Shown piece by piece: positions 58,237-62,224 of a stretch of DNA of 62,224 bases. Positions within the stretch are counted from its first letter, which is position 1, and each line of letters starts with the position of its first letter. The stretch is from a virus: positions 1 through 62,224 of IMG/VR virus record IMGVR_UViG_3300030331_005246; one strand, written 5' to 3'. The position numbers and the translations under genes were made by a program. Under the pieces are notes generated by a model that was given only the letters and a program-made list of their open reading frames with translations, was not told where the DNA came from and searched no databases.

Positions 58237-58419
58237 ATGAACCACGAAAACCGTGACACCCTCATCTACAACTACGCAACGCAGGTTGTTGATGACATGG
58301 ACTTCAAAGATCTCTGCGTTTTTGCAGTCGAGACAATTGAGAAAAACATGGAAAGCTACAGCGATGAAGAAGTCATCACTGAAATCAAGGACCACTATCC
58401 ACACTTACTTGAGGATTGA
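58237..58419 (+). CDS. Small early protein (60 aa)
   Basis: MNHENRDTLIYNYATQVVDD and a helical acidic second half (EKNMESYSDEEVITEIKDHY). It is in the same stop-CCT-ATG spaced series as its neighbours and is followed by the attenuator-like region. Function unknown. Confidence 0.6.
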   Translation: MNHENRDTLIYNYATQVVDDMDFKDLCVFAVETIEKNMESYSDEEVITEIKDHYPHLLED

Positions 58420-58422
58420 CCC

Positions 58423-58446
58423 ATGACCTACCGTAGGTCTTATTAA
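58423..58446 (+). CDS. Possible 7-residue leader peptide MTYRRSY
   Basis: An ATG at 58423 follows the same TTGACCC box as real genes and reads MTYRRSY before a TAA at 58444-58446. The last codons lie in arm a of the mutually exclusive hairpins that follow. Such a short peptide cannot be supported by length, so the call depends on its position. Confidence 0.4.
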   Translation: MTYRRSY

Positions 58447-58493
58447 AGGTTTAGGTGATTCCCTTTAATAAGAAAACTTCTTATTAAAGTTTT
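58438..58493 (+). promoter_or_regulatory. Attenuator-like pair of mutually exclusive hairpins
   Basis: Arm a (58438-58449) pairs with arm b (58462-58473) for 12 bp, while arm b shifted by one base (58463-58474) pairs with a third arm (58478-58489) for 12 bp with a 3-nt loop, followed by TTTT (58490-58493). Only one fold can exist at a time. The second is a terminator. The leader peptide ends inside arm a, so ribosome movement could decide between them. Confidence 0.55.
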
Positions 58494-58543
58494 GCCCGTT
58501 ACTCCAGTTTAGGAGCAATCGAGCCTCACGATTAATCCAATCA

Positions 58544-58598
58544 AGTCCTGAGCATGACTTTAAACTGCTTACTACTCAACTCAACTTGTTTCTAACTC
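58544..58598 (+). promoter_or_regulatory. Repeated leader element B3
   Basis: Stem TGAGCA / TGCTTA (one G-U), loop TGACTTTAAAC, followed by ACTACTCAACTCAACTTGTT and the start at 58599. It heads a single-gene unit. It sits about 50 bp after the attenuator-like region. Confidence 0.75.
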
Positions 58599-58772
58599 AT
58601 GAAACATTTCAAAGTCGTTTACGAACAGCACCTATGGGTTGATGGCCATGGCTACTCAACCAGCAGGCGTTTTCAAGACATTTACGCCAAAGACATGGAC
58701 CACGCCCTAGGTAAATGGTCAGTCATGCAGCTTGACAACCAATCACTGATGTTTATCATCGAACAACCCTAA
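58599..58772 (+). CDS. Small early protein (57 aa)
   Basis: From ATG 58599 (MKHFKVVYEQHLWVDGHGYS) the protein is compact, aromatic and basic in the middle (TSRRFQDIYAKDMDHALGK), ending IIEQP. It lies between elements B3 and B4 as a single-gene unit. Function unknown. Confidence 0.6.
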   Translation: MKHFKVVYEQHLWVDGHGYSTSRRFQDIYAKDMDHALGKWSVMQLDNQSLMFIIEQP

Positions 58773-58777
58773 TCAAT

Positions 58778-58839
58778 AGTCCTGAGCATGACTATAAACT
58801 GCTCACTACTCAACTCAACTTGGTTCTAACTATTGACCC
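58778..58839 (+). promoter_or_regulatory. Repeated leader element B4
   Basis: Canonical stem TGAGCA / TGCTCA with loop TGACTATAAAC, then ACTACTCAACTCAACTTGG. The start region ends with ATTGACCC-ATG, although no gene stops there. Confidence 0.75.
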
Positions 58840-59019
58840 ATGACCAAACGACAATTCCCCTTGATGCTCAATGAGGAGCAAGCCGAGTTTGTGCATAACG
58901 CTGTCTGCGGTGTCCCCGACGATCAACGCAAGGACGGCGACGAGGAGGTTCTCGGTTACCTACTCGAAGAACTCGACATAATCCTTTGCCGTGTTCAACT
59001 CTCTGATCCCTTTGATTGA
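58840..59019 (+). CDS. Small acidic protein (59 aa)
   Basis: MTKRQFPLMLNEEQAEFVHN followed by an acidic helix (DDQRKDGDEEVLGYLLEELD). It starts at the TTGACCC box, and is followed within 3 bp by the next gene. Shares the length class of genes 59023 and 59218. Function unknown. Confidence 0.6.
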   Translation: MTKRQFPLMLNEEQAEFVHNAVCGVPDDQRKDGDEEVLGYLLEELDIILCRVQLSDPFD

Positions 59020-59022
59020 CTT

Positions 59023-59214
59023 ATGGACTACACACTCACAGACAAACAACGCATCCTTATCGTCAACGCATTGAAAAAATACCATGCGTGGCTTGGTATA
59101 AGAGCGGAGCAAGCCTTGTACGAGAAAAACCAAGATGAAATCCTTTGGCTCATTGATCTTATTGATCTAAACCAATACATCACGCTATCAGATTCACGAC
59201 CCACACCTGATTGA
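59023..59214 (+). CDS. Small early protein, paralogue 1 (63 aa)
   Basis: The N-terminus MDYTLTDKQRILIVNALKKY is almost the same as that of the next gene. The middle is helical and the end is RPTPD. It starts three bases after the previous stop (TTGACTT-ATG). Tandem duplication with 59218. Confidence 0.62.
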   Translation: MDYTLTDKQRILIVNALKKYHAWLGIRAEQALYEKNQDEILWLIDLIDLNQYITLSDSRPTPD

Positions 59215-59217
59215 CCT

Positions 59218-59388
59218 ATGGACTACACACTCACAGAAAGACAATGCGGAATGATCATCAACGCATTAAACATTTATGTCGACAACTGTCCACGTTCATA
59301 CATACAAGAAGTCGAAACAATCATTGAGCTTCTTGATGACGAAGTTCATGCTCACTACCACGGCATTAAATTCGCCACACTTAACTAA
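59218..59388 (+). CDS. Small early protein, paralogue 2 (56 aa)
   Basis: Shares MDYTLTxxQ and INALxxY with the upstream gene, then diverges (NCPRSYIQEVETIIELLDD). It is preceded by a TTGACCT-ATG junction. The pattern suggests a duplicated small host-interaction gene; function unknown. Confidence 0.62.
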   Translation: MDYTLTERQCGMIINALNIYVDNCPRSYIQEVETIIELLDDEVHAHYHGIKFATLN

Positions 59389-59396
59389 CAACAACC

Positions 59397-59600
59397 ATGC
59401 CAACTACCAGAGTTTACGTTTGCGTCGATGCTGCTCATCAATCAATTGAACTTCAATCAGACAATGGCACCGACGCAATAGAAGATGCAGGCCTAGAAAT
59501 TGTCAGTGACATTACTGATGATTGTGCTGGTGATTTCAGTGACATCCTGACACTGGAACAATTGCTATCTTCTGAATCTAACTTCGTTCCTCACGATTAA
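59397..59600 (+). CDS. Small acidic protein (67 aa)
   Basis: Acidic alpha/beta protein (MPTTRVYVCVDAAHQSIELQ; DITDDCAGDFSDILTLEQLL). It has two Cys and no membrane segment. It lies in the B4 gene series. Not recognised. Confidence 0.62.
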   Translation: MPTTRVYVCVDAAHQSIELQSDNGTDAIEDAGLEIVSDITDDCAGDFSDILTLEQLLSSESNFVPHD

Positions 59601-59604
59601 TCTA

Positions 59605-59859
59605 ATGAAATTTTCTGATCTTCACTTCAAACCAATGAAACATACGCGAGCAGGCCAACAAGCCAAGCATAGATTCAGTAATGGTTGGTCGATCTCAATC
59701 ATTACTGGGTGTGGCTGGATGTATACGTCACCTAACAGTCCTTATGAAGTTGCAGTTATTAAACCAACAGGTGAATTCTTAAACGATGATGTTCTTAGTC
59801 ATCAAAGCAAAGAAGACATTGATGCTCTTTTGAAAAAGGTAGGTAATATCCCTACTTAA
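59605..59859 (+). CDS. Small hypothetical protein (84 aa)
   Basis: Basic N-terminal half (MKFSDLHFKPMKHTRAGQQA) and a beta-rich middle (NGWSISIITGCGWMYTSPNS), with an acidic C-terminal helix (HQSKEDIDALLKKVGNIPT). Last gene of the B4 series. Function unknown. Confidence 0.62.
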   Translation: MKFSDLHFKPMKHTRAGQQAKHRFSNGWSISIITGCGWMYTSPNSPYEVAVIKPTGEFLNDDVLSHQSKEDIDALLKKVGNIPT

Positions 59860-59864
59860 TCAAT

Positions 59865-59918
59865 AGTCCTGAGCATGACTTTAAACTGCTCACTACTCAA
59901 CTCAACTTGTTTCTAGCT
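59865..59918 (+). promoter_or_regulatory. Repeated leader element B5
   Basis: Canonical stem and loop TGACTTTAAAC, then ACTACTCAACTCAACTTG and TTTCTAGCT before ATG 59919. It is nearly identical to B6 over about 50 bp. Confidence 0.78.
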
Positions 59919-60395
59919 ATGGGCCTCGACATGTACCTCAAAGGTGTCAAGTACTTTACTACTTGCACCCATGAACACGAAGCTGGTGTTGGCTTCGTCA
60001 GTAAGATCAACCCACTCTACCAGTCAATCGCTGAACATTTTGACATCGAATGCGACGATGAGTTAGGCGTTGGTGAAATCCACATGCCAGTCATGTACTG
60101 GCGCAAGGCCAACCAAATTCACAAATGGTTTGTTGACAACACTCAAGGTGGTGAAGACAAGAATTGTGAGCCAACTCCTGTCAGCAAAGAACAGCTTCAA
60201 CAATTGCTTGATGATGTCACCTTTGTGCTCGAGCACAAAGATCCATCAGTGCTGCCAACCCAATCTGGATTTTTCTTTGGCAGCACTGACATTGATGATT
60301 ACTATTGGGAAGACTTGAACAACACACGTTCAGCTCTAGAAAAACTATTGAAAGCTGATAAGTTTGAAAGCTTCATCTATCAGTCTTCCTGGTAA
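59919..60395 (+). CDS. Conserved phage protein of the MGLDMYL type (158 aa)
   Basis: I use ATG 59919. The sequence begins MGLDMYLKGVKYF and contains MYWRKANQIHKWFVDN, LPTQSGFFFGSTDIDDYY. I recognise this combination (MGLDMYL, YWRK.N.IH.WFV, SGFFFGSTD) from many phage and bacterial genomes, where its role is unknown. It stands as a single gene under element B5. Confidence 0.75.
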   Translation: MGLDMYLKGVKYFTTCTHEHEAGVGFVSKINPLYQSIAEHFDIECDDELGVGEIHMPVMYWRKANQIHKWFVDNTQGGEDKNCEPTPVSKEQLQQLLDDVTFVLEHKDPSVLPTQSGFFFGSTDIDDYYWEDLNNTRSALEKLLKADKFESFIYQSSW

Positions 60396-60404
60396 TACCT
60401 CTCA

Positions 60405-60458
60405 CGTCCTGAGCATGACTTTAAACTGCTCACTACTCAACTCAACTTGTTTCTAACC
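60405..60458 (+). promoter_or_regulatory. Repeated leader element B6
   Basis: Canonical stem and loop TGACTTTAAAC; the tail ACTACTCAACTCAACTTG then TTTCTAACC precedes ATG 60459. Preceded by CACGTCC instead of ATAGTCC. Confidence 0.78.
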
Positions 60459-60983
60459 ATGGGTGAATACTGCTACCGACTGGCTGACAGACAGTCAGTC
60501 AAGATGGGTACATGCGCTGACATGTACTACCTCAGATTTGAAGACATGGCTGATGTAGAACCAGAAGAAGGTTCATCGTTTGGCTCACGCTTCCGTCTAC
60601 CTTGGCCTGATGAAGACCAGTACTTGCCTGGTGACTACTGCGATGGACAAGCACAAGGTGGCTACAGAGAATGCGCTCTTGTTGGTGACAGAATTAATGG
60701 CAAACTTCGATTCTTCCAACCAGCACCAGAAGAAATGCGTGAGACAGGTCCTTTCTACAGACTCACTGCTGTTCGCTGGTATGACAATTGTCTTGTCCCT
60801 GTTGTCTCTAGCTACATGAAAGAAGATGATAGTCAATTCAATTACATGCAGAGATGGCGTGACACCTGGCCCAATGTCCTGCCATACATTGGCAGCACTG
60901 GAGTCAAACTAGAACTCAAAGGCAGGCTGTACATGTACAGCATCATTACCAATGTGACTCATGCATTTACTTATGCATCGTAA
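60459..60983 (+). CDS. Hypothetical early protein (174 aa)
   Basis: I use ATG 60459 (MGEYCYRLADRQSVKMGTCA). The protein is aromatic-rich and beta-like (MYYLRFEDMADVEPEEGSSF; FRLPWPDEDQYLPGDYCDGQ; MYSIITNVTHAFTYAS). No motif identified. Single-gene unit between B6 and B7. Confidence 0.68.
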   Translation: MGEYCYRLADRQSVKMGTCADMYYLRFEDMADVEPEEGSSFGSRFRLPWPDEDQYLPGDYCDGQAQGGYRECALVGDRINGKLRFFQPAPEEMRETGPFYRLTAVRWYDNCLVPVVSSYMKEDDSQFNYMQRWRDTWPNVLPYIGSTGVKLELKGRLYMYSIITNVTHAFTYAS

Positions 60984-60992
60984 TTAATCTCA

Positions 60993-61042
60993 CGTCCTGA
61001 GCATGACTATAAACTGCTCATGTCAACTCAACTCTACTTGTT
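60993..61042 (+). promoter_or_regulatory. Repeated leader element B7
   Basis: Stem TGAGCA / TGCTCA, loop TGACTATAAAC, then TGTCAACTCAACTCTACTTG and TT before ATG 61043. Shorter tail than B5/B6. Confidence 0.75.
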
Positions 61043-61780
61043 ATGATCAACAACATCGATGCAATCAAATCCAAGATTGCCAAACTGTTGCGTATGCAGA
61101 CCTCAGGTAATGCCAACGAGGCTGCCAATGCTGCTGCCAAGGTGCACCAACTCTGTCAAGAGTATGGCCTCTCACCTGATCACATCGATCCCAACGCAGA
61201 CTCAACAGCACACCAACCCACCCATTGGTTCATGAATTTCATGGGTAAACGTTGCAACGCTGAGCAAACAATGCTGCTAGATGGCATTGTTAAATACTTC
61301 AATGGCAAAATAATTCTCAATGATCATGAGGGTCAAAAATGTTGTGAAGTATTTGCCAGTGAAGGCAGACGCATTGAAATCGAGATTTACTTTGAGTATC
61401 TCATTGAGACCATGACCAAACAGGCTGATGAAACCAGAGAGGAAAGAGATCCCTACCACGAAGACCCTACCTTCAAACGTAACTTCCGCAAAGGCTTTGC
61501 CGAGAAAGTTCAACGCAGGTTAATTGACATGCGTAAAGAAGAACAGATCGAAGCGGAAGACAACAACCACCAGGAAGCACTCGTTGCTCTCAGCCGTGGC
61601 AAGCAAGAGTTTACTCGTAATCTAGACTTGCTCAAACGCACCCATCCCAGACTCAAAAAGAGTAGTGGGTGGACTAATTCCCATGGCAATGGTGGCAGCA
61701 GCGGCAGAGCTGCTGGCTCACGTGTTGGACTCAACCGCCAAATGGCCAAAGGCAGCTCACGTCAGCTGAAAGGTTACTGA
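61043..61780 (+). CDS. DUF2786-like protein (245 aa)
   Basis: The first ~45 residues (IKSKIAKLLRMQTSGNANEA, then HQLCQEYGLSPDHID) match the DUF2786 helix pattern (KIxxLLxx...NEAxxAxxxA..L..EYGL). The middle contains FNGKIILNDHEGQKCCEV and EIYFEYLIETM, as in DUF7168-type extensions, and the end is basic Gly/Ser-rich (NGGSSGRAAGSRV). Function of the family is unknown; phage and bacterial examples are common. Confidence 0.75.
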   Translation: MINNIDAIKSKIAKLLRMQTSGNANEAANAAAKVHQLCQEYGLSPDHIDPNADSTAHQPTHWFMNFMGKRCNAEQTMLLDGIVKYFNGKIILNDHEGQKCCEVFASEGRRIEIEIYFEYLIETMTKQADETREERDPYHEDPTFKRNFRKGFAEKVQRRLIDMRKEEQIEAEDNNHQEALVALSRGKQEFTRNLDLLKRTHPRLKKSSGWTNSHGNGGSSGRAAGSRVGLNRQMAKGSSRQLKGY

Positions 61781-61786
61781 TGACAT

Positions 61787-61834
61787 CGTCCTGGACATGA
61801 CGTTAAACTGTCTACATACTCAACTCAACTTGTT
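61787..61834 (+). promoter_or_regulatory. Repeated leader element B8, compensated stem
   Basis: The stem is TGGACA / TGTCTA: the two middle pairs of the other copies (A-T, G-C) are exchanged for G-C and A-T, and pairing is kept. The loop TGACGTTAAAC and the ACTCAACTCAACTTGTT tail are conserved. The start at 61835 follows directly. Confidence 0.78.
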
Positions 61835-62155
61835 ATGACTTCATCAATTGACATGACTTCATCAATTACGACCTATGACATGCTGCTTCTTCTTATTGAA
61901 CAAGAGAAAGAAGCATACCGAAAACTACTTGGCAATGTTGGATATCCTTTACATGCTGATGACAAGACTCTGTTGTTTGAATTGTTTCTCGATGACAAGT
62001 ATACAAAGTTTGTCATGAGACTCAGCTATACACCAATGGATGGTGAGTCTGGTAGGCCATATCACAGACTCAAATGCACCATGACACTTAATGGCAAGCC
62101 TATCAGTTTAACTGCTCTCAAACTTATCGCTTGCACGGAGAAACTCAATGGCTAA
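61835..62155 (+). CDS. Hypothetical early protein (106 aa)
   Basis: The start is a tandem duplication: the 15 bases coding MTSSI occur twice 18 bp apart, so translation may begin at 61835 or 61853. The rest is alpha/beta (YDMLLLLIEQEKEAYRKLLG; CTMTLNGKPISLTALKL). It overlaps the next gene by 8 bp. Function unknown. Confidence 0.65.
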   Translation: MTSSIDMTSSITTYDMLLLLIEQEKEAYRKLLGNVGYPLHADDKTLLFELFLDDKYTKFVMRLSYTPMDGESGRPYHRLKCTMTLNGKPISLTALKLIACTEKLNG

Positions 62156-62224
62156 AGATCCTAATGACTTCAACTTCCGCAAAGAAGTTGCTGGCTTCAA
62201 TATCACTGGTGAGTTCCCTTATGT
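62148..62224 (+). CDS. Partial gene cut by right window edge
   Basis: ATG 62148 begins a frame (MAKDPNDFNFRKEVAGFNIT) that stays open to the end of the window. It overlaps the previous gene by 8 bp. Only 25 codons are visible, so no function can be given. Confidence 0.5.
   Translation, partial: MAKDPNDFNFRKEVAGFNITGEFPY

Noticed and set aside
54708-61834. B element as a T7-type phage promoter
   Set aside because: No T7-like core followed by a GGG start is present, and stem base changes compensate. A host or other promoter role is still open.
1-62224. tRNA genes, rRNA, CRISPR arrays or insertion sequences
   Set aside because: No T-arm-like GGTTCGAATCC words with cloverleaf pairing, no regular direct repeats with unique spacers, and no transposase or terminal inverted repeats were noticed by eye; a dedicated scan could still find a divergent tRNA.

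Overview
The window is a slice of a tailed double-stranded DNA phage genome that most likely infects a cyanobacterium. The phage assignment rests on a complete packaging and capsid set (terminase ATPase-nuclease, portal, scaffold, major capsid candidate), three cell-wall lytic enzymes and large repeat-built fibres. The cyanobacterial host is inferred mainly from an NblA-like protein (phycobilisome degradation adaptor) at 21.1-21.4 kb. Both ends cut through genes, so the genome continues on each side. I found no tail sheath, tube or obvious tape-measure gene, and the Gly/Ala-rich proteins at 42-52 kb look like podovirus-type internal or ejection proteins, so a short-tailed virion is plausible but not shown. 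No tRNA, rRNA, CRISPR array or insertion sequence was seen.

Layout. 0.6-8.0 kb (+): a primase-helicase, a GT-B glycosyltransferase with a strong terminator, a ~430 bp repeat-rich non-coding region, an HNH-like zinc protein and a run of unknown, possibly structural, genes. 8.0-16.9 kb (-): host-recognition and lysis block with two fibre plus accessory-protein cassettes, a third fibre or adaptor, a GH19 endolysin with an HNH endonuclease gene overlapping its end, and a single-TM protein. 17.0-21.1 kb (+): DNA metabolism and regulation (HTH protein, Dam-like protein lacking the DPPY motif, dCTP deaminase, DUF3310 protein, Lys-rich proteins). 21.1-52.0 kb (-): NblA-like protein, GH24 lysozyme, a 999-residue virion protein, HNH endonuclease, a degraded integrase-like gene facing an Xis/HTH-like gene, a structural module (SWIM-like zinc protein, transglycosylase, connectors, capsid, scaffold, portal), small basic proteins, a sulfotransferase and AbrB-like pair next to the terminase, then internal virion proteins up to a 1110-residue protein.

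52.0-62.2 kb (+): after a ~610 bp non-coding region with palindromes and repeats (origin or control candidate) comes an early-region-like string of about 30 tiny genes. It carries the most unusual content: two families of repeated intergenic elements. Family A (five copies, 53.26-54.48 kb) folds into a three-way junction whose closing stem includes the stop codon of the upstream gene, followed by two mutually exclusive short hairpins; stems change sequence between copies but keep pairing. Family B (eight copies plus one remnant, 53.0-61.8 kb) is a 6-bp hairpin with an 11-nt conserved loop followed by an unstructured CAACTCAAC tract and the start codon. A further region at 58.42-58.49 kb looks like a leader-peptide attenuator. 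These suggest that the phage uses repeated RNA or promoter modules to control a set of small host-takeover genes.

How the parts fit: early small genes under A/B elements and the NblA-like protein would reshape the host cell; the primase-helicase, dCTP deaminase and related genes support replication; the long minus-strand operon builds and fills the capsid; and the fibre/lysin block handles adsorption and release. Functional assignments come from motifs read by eye; no database search was possible.
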